A DNA stretch of 64,000 nt from Scytonema hofmannii PCC 7110 (GTDB lineage: Bacteria > Cyanobacteriota > Cyanobacteriia > Cyanobacteriales > Nostocaceae). Shown here piece after piece: positions 1 through 7,153 of the stretch (the first letter of the stretch is position 1; every line of letters begins with the position of its first letter). The notes beneath the pieces are model-generated. The model saw nothing but the letters and a program-made list of their open reading frames with translations. It did not search any database and was not told where the DNA came from. The translations under genes and the position numbers were made by a program. Location of the stretch: positions 1,737,719-1,801,718 of the forward strand of contig NZ_KQ976354.1 in assembly GCF_000346485.2 (NCBI RefSeq), given 5' to 3'.

Positions 1-98
1 TAATACGCTAATCGCTTATAGGACGGTTGAAAACGACTCACGAATCGCTCTACCATCTGTTGTGCTCGTTGTTGTTCCCAAGTATCATCTAAACTCAC
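1..98 (-). CDS. N-terminal fragment of a gene running off the left edge; product uncertain (possibly FGE/SUMF1-type)
   Basis: A GTG start at 98 is preceded by a good ribosome site (GGGAG at 110-106, 7-base spacer), and the frame stays open to the window edge, giving about 32 residues. It begins 11 bases after the stop of the vWA gene, so it is probably the third gene of the MoxR-vWA operon. The visible residues, including QMVERFVSRFQPSYKRLAY, resemble the start of cyanobacterial formylglycine-generating-enzyme-like proteins as I remember them. That match rests on too few residues to be firm, and the product should be treated as unknown until the rest of the gene is seen. Confidence 0.45.
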   Translation of the reverse strand, partial: MSLDDTWEQQRAQQMVERFVSRFQPSYKRLAY

Positions 99-109
99 TT
101 TCTTTCTCC

Positions 110-1198
110 CTATAAATAAGATTGAAGTGGTTGACCCCGTACAATGTCTATAGCATTGCTAAGTCCTTCACGATCCATTGGGAACATGGGAACCAGCAGA
201 GCAATCATCTTAGCCGAAGTGTCCTCCCAGCGATCTTTAGGCATGGGGTTTAACCAAGCAATCAGATTCGTCCACTGTCTAATTTTGAACAAAACATCTG
301 TTGTAGGACGGATGCGTTCCCAGCGACTATAGCCTCGTGCTGCGCCTGCATCGCTAACAATCAGCACGCTAGTATCACTGTCACATTCTGCTAGCACATC
401 TTTTAAAAAGATAGGCAAAGTCATGTGTGCATCCCGATAAACAACAGAAGCCGGAACATTCCGAAAATAGAACACGCCAACGTTTTGGATAGTGCTTTCA
501 TACAAAGCTGTTTCCACCAAATCACGGGTAAAACGGTGGAAGGGAACCATCGAGCCATTTTGATCGACGAGCAGTAGCAGGTGGGCATGGTTACACTCAC
601 GGCGTTGGTAAACCGGAGCCAAAAAAAATCCCTGTTGTGCTGTTTGTTCCACTGTCGTTTCTATATCCAGCACATCTTGAGGACCATCGGGTTCGGGGCG
701 GCGCAGATACCGCCAAGTGTAAATCATTGAGCGTCGGGATACAGGCCAGTAATTTTGAATTTCAGTTATTTCTTCTGCCTGTTGTTGTGCTGCGGTTGTC
801 ATTGGTGCTTGTACTGGCAGTGGAGACAATTTTGATGGTGCAGGTTGCAACGGTACAGGGTTAGGTGTTTGGGGGGAAGCCAGAGGCGATGATTCTTTTT
901 TGAAGTCTGAAGGTTTTTTTGGAGACGGGTTGTTTAAAGTTTCTGATTTAGGAAGAGGTTTGTTTGACTGTGGAGTCAAAGATTCCCAAATCGTCTCGAA
1001 TTGAACCTGCTGTTCACGAGTCTTACACCATAATAGCTTGAGGGTGTCCCCTAGTTCTGAACCACCCCATCCCCCTCTCAAGGCTTCTTTAGCAGCTAAG
1101 TATTCACCTATACCCAAGTTAAACCCTTCGTTGTGCAGGTGGATAAATAACTGACTCAGTTTAATTTCGGGGTCAAGTTCATTCATAGGAATCGGCAA
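110..1198 (-). CDS. vWA-domain protein of a MoxR-vWA module
   Basis: The 362-residue protein has three parts: a helical N-terminus (about 1-80), a proline/serine/lysine-rich linker (about 80-140), and a von Willebrand factor A domain (about 195-350). The metal-site motif is DQNGS at 212-216, a DxNxS variant of the usual DxSxS, and a second acidic loop SDAGAARG starts at 282. vWA proteins of this kind work with MoxR AAA+ ATPases, which load or remodel a vWA-bound target. The MoxR gene lies 29 bases upstream in the same direction, so the two are almost certainly one operon. The domain order fits the vWA partner of the vWA-MoxR conflict systems described by Aravind and colleagues. The cytoplasmic target is unknown. 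Confidence 0.8.
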   Translation of the reverse strand: MPIPMNELDPEIKLSQLFIHLHNEGFNLGIGEYLAAKEALRGGWGGSELGDTLKLLWCKTREQQVQFETIWESLTPQSNKPLPKSETLNNPSPKKPSDFKKESSPLASPQTPNPVPLQPAPSKLSPLPVQAPMTTAAQQQAEEITEIQNYWPVSRRSMIYTWRYLRRPEPDGPQDVLDIETTVEQTAQQGFFLAPVYQRRECNHAHLLLLVDQNGSMVPFHRFTRDLVETALYESTIQNVGVFYFRNVPASVVYRDAHMTLPIFLKDVLAECDSDTSVLIVSDAGAARGYSRWERIRPTTDVLFKIRQWTNLIAWLNPMPKDRWEDTSAKMIALLVPMFPMDREGLSNAIDIVRGQPLQSYL

Positions 1199-1227
1199 TG
1201 GCGAGGAGAAACATCATGCATGATAAC

Positions 1228-2196
1228 TTATGCAGCTGGTTCTTGGGCTGGCTGATATTTCTGCCAATCAGCCCTCAGTTTAAATAACAGTTCTCGGTAA
1301 GGAGTGCGGTTGTCTTGATACTCTTTTTTAAGAAGTTCTACCGGGTATGGGTTCTCAAACTTTGCCAAAGCTTGCAACCAGTCCAAAAATTCGCTAGTTC
1401 CGGGGTTTTTTAATAATCCTCCTGTCTCACGCAATTTTAAAAACTGTTTCGCGGCGGTTTCAACCAAATTTTCAGGCGGAGTTTCCACTTCTGGCGACAT
1501 CTGATAGTGAGCCTTAACGATTGTCTGTAAACTTTCTACATCTTTGGGAAACTCTATAAAGTAGTAGATACAGCGCCGTAAGAAAGGAGCAGGAAGATTA
1601 CCTTTTTCTTTATTGCTGGTAACAATAATAATTGGTGTATGCTCGGCTTCGATCGTTTCCTGGGTTTGGGGAATTTCAAACTCCCACGGGTCATCTAAAA
1701 CTGTCAACAAATCGTTAGGAAAGTCTAAGTCGGCTTTATCAATTTCGTCAATCAACACGATTGCTGGTTGAGGACTTTGGAACGCTTTACCTAAGGGTCC
1801 AAATTTTCGGTAGCATTTGGGATCGCTGGGATCGCGTTTAGAACTTTGCGCTTTACCTGTCGAATTGTTCTCCACATCCTTTATCTGTACATCTTGCAAC
1901 CTCAAGATGGCATCATATTCATATAATCCCTCACTAGCTTTAGTTGTAGAGCGTATATTCCAACGGTAAAAAGGCAATCCTAGTTCATATGCTACTGCAC
2001 GAGCCAACTTGGTTTTGCCACATCCTGCTTCCCCCTCTAATAATAAAGGTCGCCTGAGATAAATAGCTAAATTGACTGCTTTTTTTAGCTTTGCATCAGC
2101 AACATATGGTTCAGCCGTCTGGGGAGATTCTTTATGGGCATTTTTAGGTCTGTTCTCTGGAGTTCCTTGAAATATGAGTTTGCTGTCTTGTGTCAT
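1228..2196 (-). CDS. MoxR-family AAA+ ATPase
   Basis: The 322-residue protein carries a Walker A motif GEAGCGKT (55-62), a Walker B motif IVLIDE (146-151), a sensor-like VTSN near 192, and an arginine-finger region FLRRC near 205. Together these are a full, apparently active AAA+ core of the MoxR type. MoxR ATPases act as chaperone-like remodellers paired with vWA proteins. This gene is followed 29 bases later by the vWA gene and preceded, 60 bases upstream, by the iSTAND-type gene, all on the minus strand. An insert rich in charged residues (about 105-130) between the Walker motifs is longer than I expect for the family. I see no frameshift or missing catalytic residue. Confidence 0.85.
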   Translation of the reverse strand: MTQDSKLIFQGTPENRPKNAHKESPQTAEPYVADAKLKKAVNLAIYLRRPLLLEGEAGCGKTKLARAVAYELGLPFYRWNIRSTTKASEGLYEYDAILRLQDVQIKDVENNSTGKAQSSKRDPSDPKCYRKFGPLGKAFQSPQPAIVLIDEIDKADLDFPNDLLTVLDDPWEFEIPQTQETIEAEHTPIIIVTSNKEKGNLPAPFLRRCIYYFIEFPKDVESLQTIVKAHYQMSPEVETPPENLVETAAKQFLKLRETGGLLKNPGTSEFLDWLQALAKFENPYPVELLKKEYQDNRTPYRELLFKLRADWQKYQPAQEPAA

Positions 2197-2255
2197 ATAT
2201 TTAAGATTTTTTTAAGTTTAATAGAGCCGCCAGTGAGAAACCCGGTTTCTATATT

Positions 2256-3287
2256 TTACATTTTTGTCGATCCCCCTAAGGCTCTTGTCAGTTGTCCCAT
2301 AAGTGCAACAGACGCTTCTGAAGGTTTGCCTTTACTATGTTTATATACAAATTTAGCAATCTGCTCTATATCTTGCTTTATATCTTCAGATCTTATAAAA
2401 GCGGTTAACCTAGAATGGTCAAGTAACCAGTTTTCAATTTCCTCTTGTTTCCATTTTTTTAACTTTAATTCAAAAATTTTCTCACAACTAAATTTTTGTT
2501 TTGTCGTCTTATATTCTAGTAAAATTTCTTTTGATACTTGATCGTCTAAAGTCATAACAATGACTACCCTTAAATTAATGAATTTTTGATTCTTGATTTT
2601 TGAAATTTCGCCAAGTAATAAAGACCAAAAATCCTTAATAAGCCAATTAAAGAAGTCCGGCAATTTATTATCTGTTTGACTTATATTTAATTCTAGAAAA
2701 ATAATACTTGACTCAATATATGAATTACAAATTGTTTCGATAACTAGTTGAGAATATTTTTCTATGTCAGCTAAAGGTTTTATCTTTAGTTGTTCACCTA
2801 ATCGGCTTAAAAAAAGATTTGGATTTACATCTTGAGGTTTTAAAAAGCCAATAGGCTCATAACGTTTCAGTGGAATATTGGTCATATTTAACTCTTCTAA
2901 AATACATCTAACACATAGCCTTCCTTGCATTGCAAAACTATCTTGTAACAAAAAAAAGGCTGCTTTTTCTATATTTCTTAACTTATCTATAATATCTTTA
3001 AAATCTTTTCTTGCCTCAGAAAAGTCAATACAATGTAGTTTGTCTTGCCAATGTTTATCATATTGGTTGTAGTCAGGTTGAGAAGGCTCTAATTGCTTGA
3101 TTTCATCATTGATTTTTTGAATACGCTGATAGACATCCTCAAGTTGCATATCTAATTGAACGCGATCGCCTGCATTAATTGTAAAACTTAACTGCTGACT
3201 TAATTCTTGGTATTGCTTTTCCAATGCTTGATATTGTTTTTCAAGTTCTTCTCGCTTTAACTCATCAGGAGAACGAAGTGTTTGCAT
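2256..3287 (-). CDS. Coiled-coil plus inactive-STAND (iSTAND)-like protein
   Basis: The 343-residue protein begins with a coiled coil (about 10-60; LEKQYQALEKQYQELSQQL) followed by a region resembling the inactive STAND domain defined in vWA-MoxR conflict systems. The N-terminal strand-helix of the P-loop fold is recognisable (about 105-135), but there is no GxxxxGK[ST]. The position of the loop reads FFLLQDSFAMQGRLCVR, so ATP binding is unlikely. Such proteins are thought to be structural or sensing scaffolds. The coiled coil is encoded by DNA identical to a segment of the neighbouring CHAT-EAD1 pseudogene. The gene sits upstream of moxR in the same orientation. The family assignment comes from pattern recognition, so a profile search would be decisive. 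Confidence 0.6.
   Translation of the reverse strand: MQTLRSPDELKREELEKQYQALEKQYQELSQQLSFTINAGDRVQLDMQLEDVYQRIQKINDEIKQLEPSQPDYNQYDKHWQDKLHCIDFSEARKDFKDIIDKLRNIEKAAFFLLQDSFAMQGRLCVRCILEELNMTNIPLKRYEPIGFLKPQDVNPNLFLSRLGEQLKIKPLADIEKYSQLVIETICNSYIESSIIFLELNISQTDNKLPDFFNWLIKDFWSLLLGEISKIKNQKFINLRVVIVMTLDDQVSKEILLEYKTTKQKFSCEKIFELKLKKWKQEEIENWLLDHSRLTAFIRSEDIKQDIEQIAKFVYKHSKGKPSEASVALMGQLTRALGGSTKM
3123..3236. repeat. 114-bp direct repeat, copy 1 (coiled-coil module)
   Basis: This segment matches 3578-3691 base for base by eye, at an offset of 455 bp. It codes, on the minus strand, for the heptad-rich coiled coil at the start of the iSTAND-like gene. Sequence on both sides diverges at once. Confidence 0.9.
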
Positions 3288-3532
3288 TTGTCTAATATAA
3301 AGTAAAATGATTGGCTAGTGCAGTGAAAATTGGGAAATTGACCCTAGTTACTAGAGCAGTAATCACAAAAACCCGGTTTCGTCGAGTTGAGCATACGAGA
3401 TATCAAGCTTTCCGATAGAGAGAACCCGAGTTTTTTGCCTCCTTTTTGAATACTGTACTGGCTCTCTAGATATCATTGTTGATTCGCTAACTCGGTGTTT
3501 AGAAACCCGGTTTCTCAAAGAAACCGGGTTTC
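3288..3532. repeat. Gene-free stretch with MITE-like element A and a GAAACCCGGTTTC palindrome pair
   Basis: There is no gene here. Positions 3366-3470 form element A: AAACCCGGTTTC, a core, then a pyrimidine-rich tail ending near GCTCTCTAGA. It resembles element B at 5668-5792. Positions 3501-3537 hold a tight inverted repeat, AGAAACCCGGTTTCT and AGAAACCGGGTTTCT separated by a few bases, which would fold into a stable hairpin between the two conflict-system genes. Confidence 0.6.
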
Positions 3533-4470
3533 TTAGAAATCTGACAAGCTACCCAACTCATCGCTGAGTTTCTTCAGACGCTGATAGACATCCTCAAGTT
3601 GCATATCTAATTGAACGCGATCGCCTGCATTAATTGTAAAACTTAACTGCTGACTTAATTCTTGGTATTGCTTTTCCAATGCTTGATATTGCTTCTCAAG
3701 CATTTGTCTTCTTATCTTTTCAGGACTTTCTGGAGGTTTTGGAGATAGTCTTATCTCTGAATGTGTTGTCGTGTCCAAATTATCCGCAGAACTCAAACTA
3801 AAATTTTGTAATTGGGGATTTCCCGGATTAGCTTTTTTTGCTGTTTGTAACAGTTCTTTTATTTTTCCTCGAGCTTCAGCCCATTGAATAAGTTCAAACA
3901 CAATTTCTTTATAGTTACTACCACAAACTATTTGGTTTAAATTCCAATCCAACTCATAGCTTAGCATCATCTCTAAATCATTCTTTCTAGGGAAAGCATC
4001 AATTAAAGCCTCACCAAACTGTTTCTTTTGTGTACCTACTAAATTCATAATTTTTACCTTTACAGGGTCAGGGATAGGTATCGGAGGTTGTGTCTTCTCT
4101 TCTGCTTGAAATAATTGACCATTAGGTACGCGCATGAAGATAACAGGTGTAGCAAAATCATGTGTCCGATATTGTGTTGCACTCAAAGCGATCGCTAAAG
4201 TAGTCCGCATCTACCCACATCGCTTCATCCAAATCGTCTAAAAAAGCAATTTGCCCAACTTCTTGGTTGTTTTGATTTTCTAAACGACCATGACCAATGA
4301 AGTGAAAAATGAGGGGTTTTTGAGCTAACACAGCATCCATAGCTTCAGGGTAAGCTTGTTGAACAATTGGGAGTAACTCAATCCTTTGCGATAAGTGTAG
4401 TAAGTTAGGTTCATAATAAATATTTGATAAAACTAAATAAACCGCACAAGCTGAAAAAGCGAGACTTTAG
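3533..4470 (-). pseudogene. CHAT protease - EAD1 - coiled-coil gene, broken by deletion and 5' truncation
   Basis: In the upstream frame (about 4470-4158) the product reads through a CHAT (caspase-like) N-half with the catalytic-histidine motif FHFIGHGR, then ends at 4158. In the next frame (from about 4210 to 3533) it resumes with a CHAT C-terminal strand (ATPVIFMRVPNGQLF). An effector-associated domain 1 follows (FGEALIDAFPRKNDLE ... WAEARGKIKELL, about 70 residues), then a coiled coil. The stretch that should lie between, including the catalytic cysteine, is missing. The two frames meet at the HIP1 site 4188-4195. Upstream of 4470 the frame runs into an AAACCCGGTTTC palindrome and no start is visible. 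CHAT-EAD1 proteins are protease effectors of vWA-MoxR and STAND conflict systems. This copy cannot be active. Confidence 0.75.
3578..3691. repeat. 114-bp direct repeat, copy 2
   Basis: This is the identical partner of 3123-3236. It codes for the C-terminal coiled coil of the CHAT-EAD1 pseudogene, with the same reading frame used in both copies. Confidence 0.9.
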
Positions 4471-4792
4471 AAACCCGGTTTCTCAGTTTTGATGCACGGA
4501 CTGCGATAGAAGCTTTTTTGGCTCCAAGTCTTTTCTACACAATTGCCATTGCCCATTCCGAACAGATAAGAAGTTTTTGTGTCATGTGTCATATTTTATG
4601 ACGTTGCGTGTACCTTGTTCACTTTTTTTTCTGTGCTCTCCCAATTTCTTGAGCCAATACGAATTTAGGTTAACATCAAAAAACGTAAAATCAAGAACCC
4701 CGGTTTCTCGAAGAAACCGGGTTTCTCAGGCTACGCAGCAGCCTAGAAACTCTTATTTTTAAATAGGTTCAACCATTTATCAAAAATCGTAG
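4471..4792. repeat. Gene-free stretch with GAAACCCGGTTTC palindromes
   Basis: I see no gene here. A single palindrome lies at about 4470-4484. A paired version at about 4695-4727 (GGTTTCTCGAAGAAACC core) forms a hairpin. An open frame on the plus strand (4577-4762) runs through the palindrome and has no coding character. Confidence 0.55.
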
Positions 4793-5134
4793 TTATTCAA
4801 CCAGTCTGTTTAAAATAACTTGGGCGCGATCGCGAACATTTTCTACACCATTAGCTAACCGATAAAATACTTCCCATTCATCAGCACTCACTTTTAAGTA
4901 CAATTTATAACTATTAACAGATAATCTTAATTGCTGACTATTGAAATGTGAAACTTTTAAGTAGCATCCCCATGTTTCAGGAGAGCAAATTTTGACTTTC
5001 CAAGCAACATGACTAAAGTCGTATACAATGACTTCACCTACATACTGCTTGATTTTGTACCGACTATCATTAAACAATTTCTCGGCATCTTGACTTATTT
5101 CTCGACTCAGCTTACACGCATCTATAATATTCAT
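4793..5134 (-). CDS. Hypothetical protein, 113 aa
   Basis: This is a single clean frame of 113 residues with ordinary composition: helical start (IIDACKLSREISQDAEKLF), then alternating hydrophobic strands (EVIVYDFSHVAWKVKI, LRLSVNSYKLYLKVSADEW) and a closing helix. There is no signal peptide or membrane segment, so it is probably a small soluble alpha+beta protein. I do not recognise the family. It lies alone between repeats, 73 bases downstream of the next minus-strand gene. Codon use and the strand pattern suggest it is real, but nothing indicates a role. Confidence 0.5.
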   Translation of the reverse strand: MNIIDACKLSREISQDAEKLFNDSRYKIKQYVGEVIVYDFSHVAWKVKICSPETWGCYLKVSHFNSQQLRLSVNSYKLYLKVSADEWEVFYRLANGVENVRDRAQVILNRLVE

Positions 5135-5207
5135 AATTTCCTCGTTGTAGTTGATTCAAAAACAAATTTATAATCTCAAAAACCCGCTTAACTACTTTAT
5201 CGGCGAG

Positions 5208-5573
5208 CTAGACTTCACATACAATTGATTGATTACCATCTTCACTTATTGAAAAAGAAACTTTAGCATTGATAGGACAAGTCTCAACCTCACCTGTTCT
5301 TCGGATTTCTATTGACTCAGAAAGAACGCAACCGTTAAAAATACCCTTCTCTGTAAAATCAATAGGCTGTCCTTCTTTGCAAAAGAAGTAGCTATTATTG
5401 ACCCGTATTTCTGTATTTCTGCTTAAAATACATTCCGCAAGTGAGTTATTAGAATGATAACTGGCTGTACCTGATTGGCAAGCAACTGATGCTAAGGCTG
5501 GAAGTGAGTAATTTATACATATATAAAATAGTCCTGTAGTTGTTAGAAATATTATTAATAAAAACTTTTGCAT
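5208..5573 (-). CDS. Hypothetical exported protein, 121 aa, cysteine-containing
   Basis: The N-terminus is a signal peptide: KFLLIIFLTTTGLFYICI core with a likely cleavage after PALASVA. The mature part is about 90 residues with six cysteines (for example VACQSG, LAECIL, FFCKEG, NGCVLS, ETCPIN, IVCEV), which suggests disulfide bonds in the periplasm or outside the cell. Short beta-strand-like segments alternate with turns. There is no lipobox-like cysteine at the cleavage site. I do not recognise the family. The gene stands alone, with element B repeats upstream and the 113-residue hypothetical gene downstream on the same strand. Confidence 0.55.
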   Translation of the reverse strand: MQKFLLIIFLTTTGLFYICINYSLPALASVACQSGTASYHSNNSLAECILSRNTEIRVNNSYFFCKEGQPIDFTEKGIFNGCVLSESIEIRRTGEVETCPINAKVSFSISEDGNQSIVCEV

Positions 5574-5667
5574 AAACTCGTTCAGTAAATTTTAAATAAA
5601 ATATGGCACATTATTTAAGTAATTAATAGAGTATAATTACATAAAATTTGAAACCTGGAGTCAGAGG

Positions 5668-5792
5668 AAAACCCGGTTTCTGTCTGCGATCGAGCTTGAT
5701 ATCTCGTATGCGTACAGACTAAGCATGGCTAGTCTTTACAAAGAAACCAGGGTTTTTGCCTTCTTTTTGACTACTGTAGTGACGCTCTAGAA
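5668..5792. repeat. MITE-like element B, partner of the element at 3366-3470
   Basis: It starts with AAAACCCGGTTTC and ends with a TTTTTGCC-TTCTTTTTGA-CTACTGTA tail like element A. The 19-base core AGCTTGATATCTCGTATGC (5693-5711) is the exact reverse complement of 3391-3409 in element A, while the outer parts keep the same orientation. Confidence 0.65.
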
Positions 5793-5805
5793 CTGCTCTT
5801 GACAT

Positions 5806-5982
5806 TTACCTTGTGCGATCGGATGGAAAGGAAAGCCATTCAATTGCCTTAGGGTCACAATTTGGGTCACCAATATAACATTTGGTCTGTTTGTGAATTT
5901 GGCTGAATATTGCTGCGACCAGTACGAGAGTTACCAACAATAGCAACATATTTTCAACAGACTTATTTTTTCCTGCAGCCAT
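5806..5982 (-). CDS. Small single-span membrane protein, 58 aa
   Basis: A clean 58-codon frame runs from ATG at 5982 to TAA at 5806. It has a lysine-containing start (MAAGKNKSVEN), one strong transmembrane helix (residues about 12-27, MLLLLVTLVLVAAIFS), then a short outside or periplasmic tail with two cysteines (KCYIGDPNC) that could form a disulfide. Positive charge before the helix suggests N-in topology. A weak GAAG lies upstream of the start. I do not recognise the family. The amphiphilic pattern makes it more likely real than chance, but support is limited. Confidence 0.4.
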   Translation of the reverse strand: MAAGKNKSVENMLLLLVTLVLVAAIFSQIHKQTKCYIGDPNCDPKAIEWLSFPSDRTR

Positions 5983-6154
5983 AGCTTCTACGTTCTATCG
6001 GTGAAGCGATGATAAACGAAGTTAAGACTGCATTCTGTTATTTACTGACTATGCGGGCTGGTACGCGTGGTTGGCTCAAGGGTAATTACAAGTGGAGTGC
6101 TGGTGGAACTATTTGTTAAAATACTTACAGAACTCAATACCAATTTGGGATGCA

Positions 6155-6616
6155 ATGGATTTGGCAACGTTTGGTGCTGGTTGTTTTTGGGGTGTAGAAG
6201 CGGCATTTCGTAAGGTAAAAGGTGTTGTCTCAACCTCAGTTGGCTACATGGGGGGTCATTTTCCCAACCCTTTGTATCTGGACGTGTTATCAAGAATAAC
6301 AGGTCACGCTGAGGTCGTACAGGTAGAGTATGACCCGCAACAGGTGAGTTACGACGAGCTGCTAGAGATATTTTGGAATATTCACGACCCTACAACACTT
6401 AACCGTCAAGGACCAGATCGAGGTGAACAGTACAGGTCTGTTATCTTTTTTTACAATGCTCAACAAGAAGAAACTGCGAAACACTCAAAGGCAAAGCAAC
6501 AGCAGTCAAGCAGATTTGATAAGGATATAGTAACGGAGATTGTTCCTGCAGGTGAATATTACTTAGCGACTCCAGAGCATCAGCAGTATCTTGAGAAAAA
6601 GGGACGCGCTGAATGA
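6155..6616 (+). CDS. msrA: Peptide-methionine (S)-S-oxide reductase MsrA
   Basis: MsrA reduces methionine-S-sulfoxide in proteins and free methionine using thioredoxin, repairing oxidative damage in the cytoplasm. The active-site motif GCFWG is at residues 9-13, with catalytic Cys10. The conserved body follows: VGYMGG, TGHAEVVQVEYDP, FWNIHDPTTLNRQGPDRGEQYRS. The ATG at 6155 is chosen because the protein then begins just before the catalytic motif, as is usual for the short cyanobacterial forms, and GGGA lies just upstream. The frame is open back to 6092. At about 153 residues it is near the lower end for the family. No msrB is next to it. The terminator at 6774 probably ends its transcript. 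Confidence 0.93.
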   Translation: MDLATFGAGCFWGVEAAFRKVKGVVSTSVGYMGGHFPNPLYLDVLSRITGHAEVVQVEYDPQQVSYDELLEIFWNIHDPTTLNRQGPDRGEQYRSVIFFYNAQQEETAKHSKAKQQQSSRFDKDIVTEIVPAGEYYLATPEHQQYLEKKGRAE

Positions 6617-6773
6617 AAGCGTCTTTACATGACTGGAAATTTGACTGACAGACCAAAAAACCCGCAGCATTGTACATACTGCCACAGCAAGGTATTCAAT
6701 AAGTTGATGGTAAAACCTCAGAAAATCCTTATTTTTTTTTGCTACTTTTCAAAGTGTGATTTTCTTAAGATAT

Positions 6774-6799
6774 CCCGCCCACAAAGCGGGCTTTTTTTT
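6774..6799 (+). terminator. Rho-independent-type terminator
   Basis: A GC stem, CCCGC and GCGGG with a CCACAAA loop, is followed by a run of eight T. It lies 158 bases after msrA in the same direction. Confidence 0.75.
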
Positions 6800-6851
6800 G
6801 TATTTTACACGACTTAGCCTGAATTCACTATGTATTTTTACTAAGTTGGTC

Positions 6852-7142
6852 AGATCCCCGACTTCTTCGAGGATACTGTTGGCGAATGGGGGGTCAGACC
6901 CCCTATGTGGAATCAGAATCTAGAATCAGAATGGGAGCAACTGCTATAAAGTGCGGGCGTGCCCTCTTGACAAAAACATCTTTTATCTGACTGATGCGAT
7001 GGTGGTATGGGGGATGTGCGCTCAACCCCATGCGGTAAACAGGCGATCGAACATCACCTCACCCGGTAAACAGGCGATCGAACATCACCTCACCCGGTAA
7101 ACAGGCGATCGAACATCACCTAACCTGGTAAACAGGCGATGC
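6852..7142. repeat. Left arm of a ~290-bp inverted repeat flanking the IS element
   Basis: Starting at AGATCCCCGACTTCT, this arm is repeated in reverse complement at 9513-9804. About 180 bp (6852-7033) is nearly identical by eye, differing by a couple of bases near the tip. The inner part is a 31-bp tandem array. Confidence 0.85.
7034..7142. repeat. 31-bp tandem repeat, 3.5 units (left)
   Basis: Units of GGTAAACAGGCGATCG plus a 15-base variable part start at 7034, 7065, 7096 and 7127. The constant half contains CGATCG, part of HIP1. The variable half reads AACATCACCTCACCC here, unlike the right-hand array. Confidence 0.9.
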
Positions 7143-7153
7143 CCTTTGAAAAA

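Noticed and set aside
4577-4762. 61-codon plus-strand frame upstream of the 113-residue hypothetical gene
   Set aside because: It runs through a GAAACCCGGTTTC hairpin and has no ribosome site or family pattern.
6042-6293. Open frame opposite msrA
   Set aside because: It lies antisense to a clear MsrA gene and has low-complexity Pro/Thr/Ser content; a shadow.
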